From assembly GCA_950295325.1 (NCBI GenBank), contig OX485803.1, positions 38,333,554-38,397,553 of the forward strand: a stretch of DNA of 64,000 nucleotides. Direction: 5' to 3'. The DNA is from Polytrichum commune. Taxonomy: Eukaryota > Streptophyta > Polytrichopsida > Polytrichales > Polytrichaceae. Numbering within the stretch: position 1 is the stretch's first letter; every line of letters begins with the position of its first letter. Shown here piece after piece: positions 12,895 through 25,786 of the stretch. The position numbers were made by a program, and so were the translations under genes. The notes beneath the pieces are model-generated. The model ran no database searches. It worked only from the letters and a program-made list of their open reading frames with translations, and was not told the origin of the DNA.

Positions 12895-13240
12895 TTATTT
12901 TTTTTCACTAGAATGTAATACATGCATTGTTGGGAGAGATGAAACAATTAGATGAAGATGTGGGTTATGCAAAAGAAAGGCATCCAAAACACCTTGGCAT
13001 TGTGAGTCTCCCAACAAAATCACTAAATGAGAATTACAAAAATCAAAGCCCATCCATAACTCAATTTCTAGAAACTTGGTTTCATCCAACCAAGAAGAGA
13101 AATCAACAACTTCAAAATTCTAGTTTGTAAATCCAACAACCCCTAAACCCTTCAACCTTCATCCAAACCCAAAGACTCAAAAGTGTAATGTATGTTTTGA
13201 AATCAAGGTTTTAAACAATTAACTTAAGTTAAGTCAACCC
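12895..13240 (-). repeat. Inverted relative of the region just upstream of the pogo relic (52290-52450)
   Basis: The inverse of 13090-13230 shares, in order, AAACCTTG(A/G)TTT, CACTTTT, TTTGG(G/A)TTTGG, AGAATTxTxAA and GTTGATTTCTCTTCTTG with 52290-52425. It is therefore part of the same repeat family as the Tigger-like relic, but no transposase motif can be read here. A short open frame on the - strand has no supporting feature. Confidence 0.5.
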
Positions 13241-15132
13241 ATTGATGAATTCACCATGCATGTACTCCCCGATCCAAGACAAACCCTGCTATGGGTCCCA
13301 CCACCTGCACGCATTAATTTCCTTTATCATAGAATAAATTGGGCCTAAAATATCATAGTACAAGTGTTGTAGTTGTATTGTAGGGTTCATTAACACTAGA
13401 AAGTTTGGTCGACAAAAAACATGTTGTATAACAAAAGTGTCATACTGTATTATCAAGGTTAGACCATATGATATTTAGTGTCACCAATTCTAATTATCTT
13501 GCTCGATACTAATTGTCAACCCAACATTATTTGTCATTCCTTGTAAAGAAATTTTGGGATTGTAGATTCAGTGTTCCAATTACTGTCACCAACGGATTTT
13601 CATCCAAAATTCAATCATCCATCCCCATATTTCATCAGAGCTTTGTAAAAAAATTTGTGTAGAATACAAGTTTCTCAAACTGGGAACAACACAAAATTGT
13701 AACGAGGATGAGATATTTGGCCATGTCAGGCGGCTTCTCAAAATTCACTTGTTCGAATTCTGCTTCTTTCTCATAATTTGAAGGAGATCGATTCCCTTGG
13801 GAGCTTGGATAATGTGACTCAAGTGAATCAATAAATAAATCAATCAACGAAGCTCAAACGATTTAGATCCATCGCTTTTGCTTCTATGCACTACTCGCAA
13901 TCTACATCTCCAATCACACCAACACTACAATCACACATATATGCCTGCAAAGTAATTTGAGGTCTTTTGGTGTTAATTTGCACCAGATCGACTTCCAGTG
14001 AAACTGTTGCACACACAGTTTTTGGGCGAGTGAGGGAGGTAGGGAGAAGGATCGTTGCTCGTAAGCAACAATGGACACATGAATGTAGGCTTCTATCGGA
14101 ATGAACAAGATGTCAAGGACTCGACAAGCAGAATCGTCGAAGACCACCCATAAATGCACAACAGATAATGCAAAGATCGACTGAAGAAGCACCCAAGATT
14201 GAGAGGCAGGCTTAGATCCTAACTCCTCCGAAGAAGTACCCGAGCATGCGAGCTATAGTAGGCGAGATCGGCCTGACTCTGCCACACCAAAACCTCCCTC
14301 AAAGATACTTGCAAACAGAAACTCAGAAGTGTAGCAACGACGTGAACCAAAGGAAGGCGAGGAGGCAAGATCCAGAGTCCCAAGACGAGATGTAAGGCGA
14401 GTCCGAGAAGACAACCCTGGGACATTAAACTTTGAACATTAAGCCACAGGATTGACCGATCCTAGTGATACATGTGTAAGCGAATCATGTGTGGGAACGA
14501 GGAAATGAGATTTGAGGAGTGGCTGACACGGCCGATGAGAGAGAGATATTAAATGCAAAGCGCACAAAGAGGTGGAGTTGAAGTATGTTATTAACCGAGT
14601 GAAGCATACACCTTATGTACACATGACTAGTCCACTCAATAAACATCAAGACGTCCCGACTCGAATCAGGGCCGGGGCATCCTCTACGTAGACGGACTAT
14701 GAATACAAAAAGTTACGAAGCGAACTGGAAAGACTACCATGCTGATCTATACGAACTGGAAAGACAAAGCTGAAACAGAGTATTGTAGGGCTGGTGAACG
14801 ACCAATACCAGGGATATGTACTTACATGAGCTCAAGCCCCTATAGTATTTACACCAATTAACATGTGCTCGCCATGTTAAACCTTCAAATTGCTCATTCT
14901 TCGCAAAACTCGCTCTTGCTCACTTTTGAATCTGTTCTCCACCTTCATAATTTCTCCTCTAAGCAAGTGCACAGAATTCGGATGAAGGTGAACTTTTCGG
15001 AGCCTAAGAGTCTTTTCGCTATACCACCTTCTCAGAACCACCCAAGCACCGGGGAGTTCGATATATACAATACGCCATCCGAGGATTGTTTCCGCGACCT
15101 CCGAACCTAAAAATTCGTGGAGACAATCCGAG
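13241..15132. other. Interval 3' of the PDZ-like gene
   Basis: Base composition becomes noticeably less AT-rich from about 13860, like the neighbouring gene, and the region may include its 3' untranslated sequence close to 15132. Open frames on the - strand at 13914-14192 and 14219-14425 are leucine- and valine-rich but have no splice logic or motif, so I do not call them genes. A further non-coding transcript or a second diverged gene cannot be excluded. Confidence 0.35.
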
Positions 15133-18100
15133 TTAGTTCACATATTTGTACTGTGGATACGAGTCATTCGACGTGGCCAGTGATGGTTCAGCATGGCCAT
15201 CATTGATCTCGTCAAAATCTTGCAGATTCTCCGATACGTGTTTCTCTTGGGAATTTTTATAGTATGGAGATTGCCCACCACTCCCATACGGGCTCCTTGG
15301 AGCACTTGCATATCCTCCCGATGGAATGCCCTTCTCCCGACCTAAGGGCTCATCGCTCAATCCATACATATTGGCTGTCAGAGCTCCCTCCCATACCATA
15401 ACATGCAGACGCACAGACTGACCGGTCTGTCTGTGCAAAAGCAGCTTGTTGGACATGGAAATGGTGTCGTAACAGCGAATTGAACCTGAGGACGCAACCA
15501 GCCAGGGTGTGATCTTTTCTCCTCCGAGCCGGGAAATCACCAGCAGCTTGCCTGCTGCACAGGCTGCTTGGTAGACAGTCTGGAGCCCTGCCCGGTCAGC
15601 TACAGTTCCTGGGTCCACCGATGAGACATGGCAAAAGCCCTGCCAAGGAAGAATCGTAACCTTTTGTCAGTTTCTTGACTCACCTCTAAGGATGCCATCT
15701 ACGCACAGCACTGTCACAAAGTAATAGAGATGTCCTTTAACACAAGGGGACATTTCGTGGATAGTTAGTTCCCTATGATTTTTAAGTGGTTGCTTTCGTA
15801 CTTTATTATCAGTAAAGTCTTTCCACTTGTGGTGCATGCTCGGAGGTAGTACTTGGATTTGATTGAAGAACAACCAAATTCTGTTTATGGAGGACCAAAA
15901 TGACTTTGACTCTCAATTAACCAGCATAGAATGTTATTTGTTCAAACTTCCACACTACCTCCAACCATGCACAAAAAACTTGACAAACATGAAAGGTACT
16001 CTACGTAAAACAATTAACTCCTGACCTGAAATCCCGTTGAGTTAAAGGATTATTCTAATACCCTCAAATTGCCTGAAAGTGAAGTATTTATATGTATCCT
16101 GCACGTGAGAGTCTATGAGATCATTTCATTTATTCGAGATACATTCGATATATGTTATCTGAACATTAAACTAAGTAATCTATGCTCTTAATACGTGTTA
16201 GACTCCAAATTAAATTTGGAAGCACAAAACCTTATATAAAAAATACTGATGTCAAGAAATAGCGAAGGCCACAAGTGGAAGAAAGGGTTGAATACCTCTT
16301 CCGTGCAGCTAATGCCAACTCCCAAGCGAGATTCATTTTCCTCGGGTTTTAAATCAATTGCAAGCTCAGCAGCTGCAGGCGAGTACCATAATCTCACTGC
16401 TCGGACAACATCAACATCCATGCCTTCTCGGTCCTGAAAACTCAACACAAGACCTCCCTCTCAGAACAAATCAAGGCAAAATACACCGGTATGTTGTGAT
16501 TATGAGATAGTCCACACAATCGAGATCAGAACTACACCTATAAGTCGAGCCAATTCAGATCAGAATTACACAATGACAGTGAGAACCTACTCTGGTACGA
16601 TGACGACTATGCTTGGAAGTAGTGTAGAGGTTTGAACAGTATTAACAGATCAAAGTCTAACCAGTGTACTGGTAGTAAATAATTTGTTGGTCCCTGGAGT
16701 TTTACGATCATGAACAGAAGCACAAAAATAGGATTCACAGCCAAGGCAGCAAGTAGAAGAATTCATATGCAAACCCATCTGTGCATAATTGCGATGGATA
16801 TCAAAGGAGTTGTAAGTTATCACTGTGGCACGGGGAGTTAAAAGTGTTTGCTATTTCTGGATATCATTCGTAGACATTTACAGACTAATCCTACCTCAAC
16901 ACCCATACAGCTACTTCTTGAACACAAACTTCGAGATCTAAGGTTAACTATGCATGCTTATGTAGCTCGATAAGTATTATCCAAATCGTACCTGAAGTCG
17001 GTAACAACCACTGTTGCCAATGACCACCGGATCCTGCTTATAGCCATGTAACTGATACTCTGCAAACTGGATCAAATAACAGACTCGCATAGTTAAAAGT
17101 TGCGGCACTTCAGCAAATCCGGGCTATATACAAAGAAGGCTGATATTTACTTGTTAAACAGAATCACTTTTACAAACTGGCAACCACATTACAAAAAGCT
17201 AGAGAATTATCCATATCTGTATGAGAGTTCCAAGTACACAATCATGATGGATGGTAGGATAAATATCGAAAACAAGGTCTCTCTTAGTCTAGCAAGTGAT
17301 GCAACAAGAGACAGGTCGCTGTTCTATTATGATTGAAAACCACTAGGCCCCTCGCAATAGTTGCCACCTACTTGCATGAAGAGAGGCTCTGTCTGGATAT
17401 TCACAAAGGTGATAGGAACACCAGAGGCCTGCGCAGCGGAAAGCCATGCAATCGCCCGCGCTGTTGTATTCTCAACACTGGCAACGTCACGGGCCTTCGG
17501 TGATAGTGCAGGCGGCATGAGAAGAAGAGAGAACACCATAGCAGAGCCCGTTACAGGTAGAAATGACACCATCTTCTGTTCCCATGGGTATGTGACATAA
17601 CTGTCCTTGAGCTTCATACTATTCAATTTCACGAGGAGATCATCTTTTTTTGAACAATCTCTAATCAGCTTCGACGCTTCGAGCATCTTCCGGCTTTTGT
17701 CTGCGCAGAATGCATACAACTGTTTTAGTTTACATTTTGTATTTCCACACATCAGCATAAATACTCCTATTTAAGCAGAACGATGTACAGGAATCGTATA
17801 AAATGTCAACACCACTAACAATGATATGAGAAATGTACGTATTTTGGAATTAACCAGATATGTGTAATAGATTTCTGACAGTTGAATCAGATGCAGACGT
17901 TGGCGAGAGGGCCAGTTCACGTGAACCCTATTTCACTGACATTGATATGGTATTTAGAAAGCCAGTAGCTGCAATAGTACGAAACCAATGACAAATAACA
18001 ACGCGTGAGATATGGATTCTTATTCGCACTTTGATATTGGAGTGAACATGACACTACATAGCGCTCACAATGTATCTAAAGGCAAGATGATTCTTCTCTG

Positions 18101-21052
18101 ATAATCCCTTTGTCTTTGGACATGATTACAGCCCAGAAGATTTTTGTTGACCAATTTACGAGGGCAGTAGACCTGGACATGGAGGCACTCCGAGACACCC
18201 CACTTCGTCTACAATCTGCTACAACTTATCCAAAGTAATTTAGCAACAATACCTAGACATAGCACGGACCTGAATTTTTAACTTAGCACATTCAAGAAGA
18301 GGTAGTGAACGGTCTTCGCAACAAATTCTGAAAGTGGACAATAATAGAAACGATAGTAAAATTCTCTGTGGACTTGACCTTCATCTAGAGAACCCCGGCC
18401 TCGGTGGAAATTAAACGAAAACCACCATATAAATGTTCGGGTTCAGACCAGCAAGCAAAGTCACTGAGTGCGTTTGTCTCCTAACACCCTTTCAAAGGAT
18501 GAAAATGCAACGGATTGTGAGAAATCACTGCGTGAAGGACACATAGGTGTTTCGAGCACAGTTTGACTGCACACAAATTTGAAAGAGTAGATCTGTCGGC
18601 TTTACCTTGCAGGACAAGGCACTCCTGTTCCATCGCGTCGACCAATGTTGCAATATGAGCGGGATCTGTAACACTAGCGAGCACGTACGTTTTCTTCAAA
18701 AGAGAGCTCTCGTCTACAACGACCTTGGCCCGAACCTCGATTGCAGATTGCCCTCTCCTTACCTTGATCTTGACCCCTCCTGGCGCGTTGCTCAATTTTT
18801 TCAGTTCCCGCATCAACCCTGTCTTGCCACCCGAAAATGGAGCTACCAACATCACACCGCTATCACTGCTAACCTGCATTCCAACAGCCCCAAGAAAAGA
18901 AGTTCATTAAGAACCTGCTAGGCGAATCAAGCGAGCATCAAAACAATAACCAAAAACTTCTACGATATGGGAAAATTATTTAGTCGAGTAACAGAAGGAC
19001 CTAACATCCATCTTAAGAAGCCCCTTAAGTTGGTGTCTACATCTTCAGAAACGGGAGACATATAATGGATTCGGTACTCTATATTAATGGCGCTAGTGTT
19101 CATTCCTCTGACTTTCAGAACTATTTAAGGATGAGCAAATAACCAAAGTGCTTGCAAATATGATGGCACGCTGAAATCCTGCGTCGGAGATTTTGGGTGC
19201 TTGAAGAATTCCAGGTTGATATATACCGGAATGGCAGTTACGGCATTAAGGAAGGGGAAGAATGTATCCTGTCCATTTAATCCCTCAAAACACCTTCAGG
19301 ACTAATCTAATACGGTCCCCAGCTCGGGAACAACTTGCACGTGAAATTCCACGCTGCCTACACTCTTTAAACTCCTTGTACCAGCTCTCTTCCATCGAAT
19401 GTAATCACGCGGAGTACGAGGGCTTTCGAGACAAGCTGACGACTGAAGGCAGAATACACGTCTCAGCCTAAATGTCGAATACAATGAAGATTTCATCATG
19501 GTTTCTGGCAGCAACTACTTTTTGGTGGCTCCTCCTCAAGATAATAAGCATATTGAGTTCCAAAACAAGTTCACGTGCTCTACATAATAAAGCCTTTATT
19601 GGAGGATGAATGACTACACTACACTACATCGCATCTATATTTTGCTTCAATGTCAAATGCAACATGGTGCTACTCAAGGAGGTTTTACGAAGAGGAGTTT
19701 CAACCAGTCCAGCCTATTCTACAGACTTCGTCAATTCGTTTAGAAGGAAAAAATTGCAGAGTCTCAACATTTCTCCCATGTTCAGTGAATAGTTTCACAA
19801 CTGGATCATTCTATGCACCTCTAACAAGATCAACGTACTTATACCTAAAGTTGTTGTAATCCGATCCATATTCCAGCCAGTTATATAGAATAAATTTAAC
19901 GCATCAAGTCAATTTGCTGAAGCTCGCACCGATATGAAAGGACACAAAAGACCTTCCGAAAATTGCTCTGTAGTAGACTGACTTACAAACTCGGTTGCAT
20001 TATCGAAAAGATACTAACACGAAACACCACTAATCTTGATAACTTCTTGTGAACCCCGTCTTGAACACACCTAGCTCATCTCTGATAGTCCAAACGCGAG
20101 TCTACTGACAGACTATAAATATCACCTCTGTGTACCAACTAGACAGGAAAAAATCATCATCTTAGCAGTTGCAGTATTCCTCAGGATGCAGATTTCTCTC
20201 ACTGTAAAATCGAAGTCATGTAAACTTGTGCGTCAAGATAGGTAGAAATAGGCGCCGTCCCTACAATGCGAGGTTCTCCATCACCTGGTTCTATTTCACG
20301 AAAACTGTGCTAGCGTACTCCGCATCTATGAAGGTTAATAATTCTAGACTTACATGCACGTTGCAAAAGGAAAAATAGCTTTCAGGAGCGGATCAGGAGT
20401 TCTAATTTTATTTTAATACGAGATTATTTTTGGCTTGGAAGGTATCTTGGATTCCTTAAGTCTGTTCAACGGAAATGCAACGGCGACAAATAGAATGCGC
20501 CGACGACGCACCTATGAAGACATGTTCGTGATGCCAGAATAACGTGCACATAGAAAAATGGATTTCAGGATACGGATCAGCAGATACTAGTTAGAAATTT
20601 AGTTTAATATCTTAGATTCTCTTTGGCTTGAAGGGCATCTTGGATTCCTTAAGTTTGTTCTACACAAATGTGACGGCGAGAAAGAGAGTGCTGACAACGC
20701 ACCTATTAAGGCATGCTCGTGATGCTCTTACGTGCACGATGCAGAAAGAAAAATGGATCTCAAGAGACGGATCAGCAGCAGTTACAATTTTAACATAATC
20801 TCTAAAAACCTCTTTGGCTTGAGGTGTCTTGGATTCCTTGAGTTTTTTCTACACAAATGTGACGGCGAGAAAGAGAAAGAGAAAAGCGGCGACGACGCAT
20901 CAATTTTAAATACTGTCTAAGTCTGAGCAGATGCTTACCTGAAGCACGACATCGCCACCTAACAGCTTGCCTTCGTTCCAGGATTCCGGAACGCCATTAC
21001 TAGCTCCGTTCAACTTAATGGCTACCACCGGACTGTTTCCACCTCCTGCCAT
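15133..21052 (-). CDS. Six-exon plant gene, 476-residue protein with PDZ-like segment, function unknown
   Basis: The exons on the - strand are 21052-20939, 18873-18606, 17700-17372, 17066-16992, 16433-16296 and 15639-15133 (stop included). All introns are GT-AG and the phases agree (0,1,0,0,0), giving 38+89+110+25+46+168 residues. The start ATG at 21052 gives MAGGGNSPVVAIKLNGAS; it is the first ATG in that frame after the leader. Residues 49-56 read APFSGGKT, which fits the loose Walker A pattern, but no partner motif is evident and I give it little weight. Residues about 300-400 look PDZ-like: a LGVGI strand, then GFCHVSSVDPGTVADRAGLQ, then a hydrophobic strand LLVISRLGG. The last 65 residues are a Ser/Gly/Tyr/Pro-rich disordered tail ending YPQYKYVN. 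There is no signal peptide or membrane segment. I do not recognise the family; a scaffold or adaptor role is only a guess. Confidence 0.88.
18874..20938 (-). other. Intron 1 of the PDZ-like gene (2065 bp)
   Basis: The donor is CAG/GTAAGC and the acceptor TGCAG/GTTAGC. It is the longest intron of the gene; the others are 905, 305, 558 and 656 bp. The half near exon 1 is filled by a three-unit tandem repeat (20346-20910). The rest shows no gene or transposon end that I can define; short open frames on the + strand at 19262-19859 have no support. Confidence 0.8.
20346..20910 (-). repeat. Tandem repeat, three units of about 190 bp, inside intron 1
   Basis: The landmark CTTGGATTCCTT recurs at 20446, 20639 and 20828 (spacings 193 and 189). 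Each unit also holds GTGCAC followed by GAAAAATGG-like text, CGGATCAGCAG or CGGATCAGGAG, TTTGGCTTG and a CGGCGA(C/G)(A/G)-(A/G)-rich end with GACGCA or AACGCA. Divergence between units is moderate. The array ends about 30 bases before the exon 1 donor site. Confidence 0.8.
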
Positions 21053-21870
21053 TTCTTTTCTATTCTCGTTCCCGTACTCAAACCTCTCCCTCGCTATCCT
21101 GATGTTAGAACGTGACTGACGCCTCCTCAAAACCTTGTCGATCTGCCACACTGCGTCGATGCTCCAAAGTTTTACATGTGTGTAATGATGACGCAGATAG
21201 CGCTTCGAGGTCTAGTATGGTACAAATGGGAAGCGCAGCAACTCCTTACCGCCTCGTCACAACAAATCGATCCACTCCTAGCAACTACAAGAAAAGCGTG
21301 CACAAGTGCTAGCGGTTTTACACTGTACCGATTTCGGCGGTGGCAAAGTTGACGATCTCCACCGCACGCCAAAAAAGAGATAAGAATCAATCAAAAATAT
21401 ATCGTCACCACGGAAGGCTTCCAAGAATGATATTATTCACACCGGTCAGCTTCTACTTCGGTCTTAACCTAGTGCCAGGATGCACACCAACTACTTCTCG
21501 ATCAGCTTATCCGTTAATCCTTAAGAAAAACGGGGGCGAGAGCAGGCACAGAGAGGAACAGTAGCACAACCTCTCCAAACTGCTGTTGATTCTTGATCTA
21601 CTCATTTGTGATCGACGTCCTCACCACGCAACCAAACTAACCATAAGAATCAAACACAATAATCAAAAACAAAACACTACTATTTCAATCGATTGATCAA
21701 TCGATCTATCTATCTCCTCACACTACGGCCGCTCCTGTCGATCGTCAAGACGGCACCCTAGCTTGGAGCGCGAACCAAGAGAAAGAGAGATGGGAGTGAG
21801 GAAAAACAAAATGGCGGCAAGCTGCTGTGAATAAGTGGAGTGACCTCCGACTCTAGTTTCTCTCGTGTTT
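21053..21870 (-). promoter_or_regulatory. Probable 5' leader and proximal promoter of the PDZ-like gene
   Basis: Read on the - strand, the stretch near 21806-21780 is a pyrimidine patch (CATCTCTCTTTCTCTTGG), common at plant transcription starts and leaders. At 21688-21705 there is a perfect 18-bp palindrome ATCGATTGATCAATCGAT that could bind a dimeric factor. No coding frame on the - strand is conserved up to the ATG at 21052. A leader intron is possible but not assigned. Confidence 0.4.
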
Positions 21871-22126
21871 GTCTGTGTGTGCAATAAGTTGAGAGGTGCC
21901 TGACTGATGGAGTACTGCTGCTACATAAGATGTGACATGATAGGTATGGTCTTCTTGGAGGTGTGCAGACAAATTAGCTACATAGGTAGCCCCCCGCGAG
22001 GACAACGGAGCATCCGGCGCAGCAGCAACGGAGGCCCAATGGAGGAGCCTCCTCACTCCTTTAATACCAAAGCCGAACAACGTGCCTGCTTCTCTGCCGG
22101 ATCCGTCGTGCGGCATCGTCTGCTTC

Positions 22127-22138
22127 AATTTATAAACC
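22127..22138 (-). promoter_or_regulatory. TATA-like site upstream of the PDZ-like gene
   Basis: The - strand reads GGTTTATAAATT, a good TATA match, about 1080 bases upstream of the start codon. If used, it would put transcription start near 22100 and create a leader of about 1 kb, perhaps containing an intron. The pyrimidine patch near 21790 is an alternative start region without a TATA box. Confidence 0.3.
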
Positions 22139-22159
22139 ATTTGTTTTCCCATTCGGCTT

Positions 22160-24500
22160 CGGAATCAGAGAGGCTGCTAACGGTAGCACGGGGGCAGGGC
22201 CCCTATTTCTTCTTCCGTCCACGCTGGTTGGTTGCAGTTCCTTCTCCCGTGCACGCAACTGAGTGGCACATTCAGAGAGAATGGAATGAAGCCAACAAAA
22301 AGAATCCATCTCTATTCAAGTACTGCACTCTTGATTTAGTGCCCAATTCACTTCACTTTTAGCTCTCCTTATAATTAAGGAGGAAGGGAATTAGAGCATA
22401 TTAGCCTACCCCCCCCCCCCCCATTCATCCTACATAAAAGCCTTCAAATATTAGAGTACAATATTCCATGAAACATATGTATGCTACATATGTGGGTGCC
22501 ATCCTTCTTTGACAAATCTTTCTATTTAGAGCTCCTGAGCTTATCATACATTGGAGCCTTTTTGGAAAGTTGGGTGCAAATTTTCAGACCCCTTCTTTTC
22601 ACCTCTCAAACTTTAAGAGAATTTTAGGATCTAAACTAGGGTGTGTACATAGGAACCCCATCCAAAATCCCAGCTTGACCTATGCAAGGCTGCCGTGCCC
22701 ACCCATCATAGTAGGATAAGCTAGAAAGCCATATTTTAATAGCCTAGCACCACTTTGTGTATGGTATTTTAAGCATTAAGAAAACTTTGTGTGACTTTGT
22801 TTTAATTCTCATAAACTCAAGGCTTGCAACTAAACCCGTGGTTTCATCTCCTCTACTTTACAAATAACTCTATTATGTAGCTCATATTCTTCTTCTTTTT
22901 TAAAAGAAGATTTTGCACTGGAATTAGCTTTAAAGATCCCAAATTATTCTAGTGCATGTTGTTTGAATAATTCGACCGCAAACTTATCAAGTCAAGTTTT
23001 TATATTGGATGGATGAGATGTATGTTCGTATGTGATAATTGCATTTTTATTTAATATTTCCCTCCTTAAAAGGGTTGCTTACACAACAAAGGTGATAATT
23101 GGGGTTGTGGTTAACCACCACAATTAACCACAACTACAATATTTTTCATTCACATTTGTTTTGTTCGAATCCTTGTGATTGTGGTATGGATAACCATCAA
23201 GAAGAGAGTGGATGACAATCCATGATAGCGCCAAGTCATCCACCTACACGTGTTGGTTATCAATCTTAAACGATCGGCTCATGGACCAAATCAAAGATTT
23301 ATAGACAAATGTTGTGTCTCCATGGATGGAGTTTTAAGACAAGGTATGATAAAAATAAGTGTTCTTGGATGAGCGGTTGGGTCATTGGTGGGTGAGTTTT
23401 CTAAATTGAAATCTATCGTTGGTTGAGGTCTTGGATACGAGAATAACTCTAAAGGGATTATCATCCTTGTTGGCCATGGGTAGTGCTAAAGTGGTTACCT
23501 TCCTCACCTTTCTCCCCAGACCTCGGCCTTGAAGCTTTCTAGTGATGTCACATGAATATAAACAACTATCCCAATGATGCTTAACTACGCAGAGTAGTGG
23601 GTCAACGGGGTAGAGGGAAGTTGTGCTTGTGCTTACAATTTATTGTGCTTTTTCATGGAAATAGAACCAAAGAAAGTAAACCATAGTCACCCCTAGTGTA
23701 AATGACCCTTGAGCATGTTACGATAAGATCAACCATATCTTACATCCATACATTCACCACTCACTTATGACCCTTAATTTCCACAACACACATATCAAGC
23801 ATATCAATAACTTATTCTTTGAAGAAAATACTATCATATTAAAATACTCATACAACATGATATCATATGTTAAATCGTAGATTTTTTTAGCCAGATCTAG
23901 AAATCACATCAAATTCAAACACTATGTAACACATGTACAATAATATCATGGTAGGTACAAATTAGCTACATCGTCTGATTATGAATCTTTAATTCTAAAA
24001 AGTAAATATAGTGTAGTTGAAATGTTAAGACCCATAGAGCTTGAAAATATAATCAAAATAACTCAGTTTTGGGATTTATTTAGGTTTGTAAAGTGGAATA
24101 GAAAGTAGGCTTCAAGACCTTATTTTCATTTGGTTAAGCTCAAAACAATTGAAAACATTTTCAAGGTGGAATTAAGGTTCGACTGACAATGGTGATCAAG
24201 GGTTGATGTAGATGATTTTTGCAAAGAGCTATGAGACTTATAGCCCACCCAACACTTATTGGTGAGGGCCACCAGTGAACAGTTCCTATTAAGTGGGCCC
24301 ATTTTTAGAGTTGGTTTAGCTGGTGAGAGCCATTGGATGTAGCCAGTGTTGGTACTCAACATTCACTAATGGCCCGCACTAGTAAGTGTGGGTGAGCTAT
24401 CGTCAAACTAGCTCAATTTCAAAGGCTCGTAACCCATACCTTTCTTAACTTTGATCAAACATGGGGGCTGAAGGAGTCTTTTGTTGTAAGGTACACGTGC
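22160..24500. other. Intergenic stretch upstream of the PDZ-like gene
   Basis: A run of 14 C occurs at 22409-22422. A weak inverted repeat pairs 24240-24270 (TAGCCCACCCAACACTTATT start) with 24372-24401, leaving a loop of about 100 bases. The + strand open frame 21907-22362 overlaps the promoter and has no recognisable motif. No gene is supported. Confidence 0.4.
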
Positions 24501-25338
24501 TTGATTTGGTTACTTATCTATATTGTACACCTGTATTTGAGTGGTATATGGTTGGGTGTGGTCCCAAAAAAGGATACTAAATTACATTTATTTAGAAGAG
24601 ATTGGACTACATGCTCAAAATAAAGACAACCTTTCACGGCTCAACAATAAATGTAATCGGGGATACAAGTATGACCATTTAATAAGAACAAGAGTATTCA
24701 CTTTGATAATATAATAAGATAGTCATGTGAGCTTCAAAAATTATGACAAAAATGGCTGCGACTTCGATTTGAATTTGCTAACATCTCCTACTGATTGCAT
24801 GTTTCATATCCTAGGAGAAGTGAGCTCGTCATTAAAAAAAAAAAAAAAACCATTTAAGACCCATCTACCTTAGATAAGAGAAGTGGTTATGTGAACTGGG
24901 ATAATATGGGCTAGGCTCGGGTTTTTTTCTTTAGTGGTAGGGTTTGTCCTTGGCTTGTGTTGGTTTTGTAGTCGGTATTATGTGGTGGTGTCATGCACTT
25001 GAGGGGCCTATCCTCCCCTTCGATTGAGCACATTCTCCTCTTGTTTTCATCTTGGCATTGACTTATTGAACATTTTTTCTCGTAAAATTTATAAATAAAT
25101 AAATAACTAACTAATAATTGGCAAAGGCTTCATTATTTATATGGTTTCATGTGGCTTGTTAATAAGAGTGGTCTACATGGATTGTTTGTAGCAACAAGTG
25201 TTTGATGCCACTTTCTATGGTCATCATCTAACGACTCCAAGATCCTTTCCTACATTATACATAAGTTGATGATGAACAACCCAAATTGATGGGGTGTAGA
25301 AATATTTAATTGCACCAAACCAATGTTGGTTTCCATGA

Positions 25339-25385
<47 letters not shown>
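25339..25385 (+). repeat. Compound (AT)n(AG)n microsatellite
   Basis: An AT run passes directly into an AG run of about 30 bases. Confidence 0.95.
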
Positions 25386-25387
<2 letters not shown>

Positions 25388-25747
25388 ACCCAACTACTTG
25401 TGAATGAATGAATGAACCAACAAAAGTCTATGAATATAGTAACAAGTTCACAAACAAGTGTTGGTTATAAGCTAGGGTTGAGAATCATGGCATCCAATAA
25501 GCAGTTACGAATCGGAAAACGAGATGTGAAAGCTAAAGGAAGTCAAAGCAAAGATGAATCTCTTTCTCTTAAAGTGTTTGCATAAGTCCTTTTCAAATTT
25601 ATTCACTAAATTCAACCTCTAATGGTGTAGAGTCTATGCACGTAGTCCACTGTTATTGTCATTTCACGTGCGGGCCTTATGTGGTCTCTCTTCTTAATTG
25701 GACACATGTATTTCAGTGGTATAATGCACGGTTTGTAGTTCATAGTA

Positions 25748-25786
25748 CACCAAACAGACACCAAACAGACACCAAACAGACACCAA
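25748..25786 (+). repeat. Short minisatellite, ACACCAAACAG x3
   Basis: The 11-base unit repeats three times in tandem, followed by a partial unit ACACCAA. Confidence 0.9.

Noticed and set aside
13860-14860. LTR retrotransposon or second gene beside the PDZ-like gene
   Set aside because: No paired long repeats, primer-binding site, polypurine tract or readable domain; only base composition is suggestive.
21907-22362. 151-codon open frame on the + strand in front of the PDZ-like gene
   Set aside because: It overlaps the probable promoter of the opposite strand, has no motif and shows no splice or codon signal.
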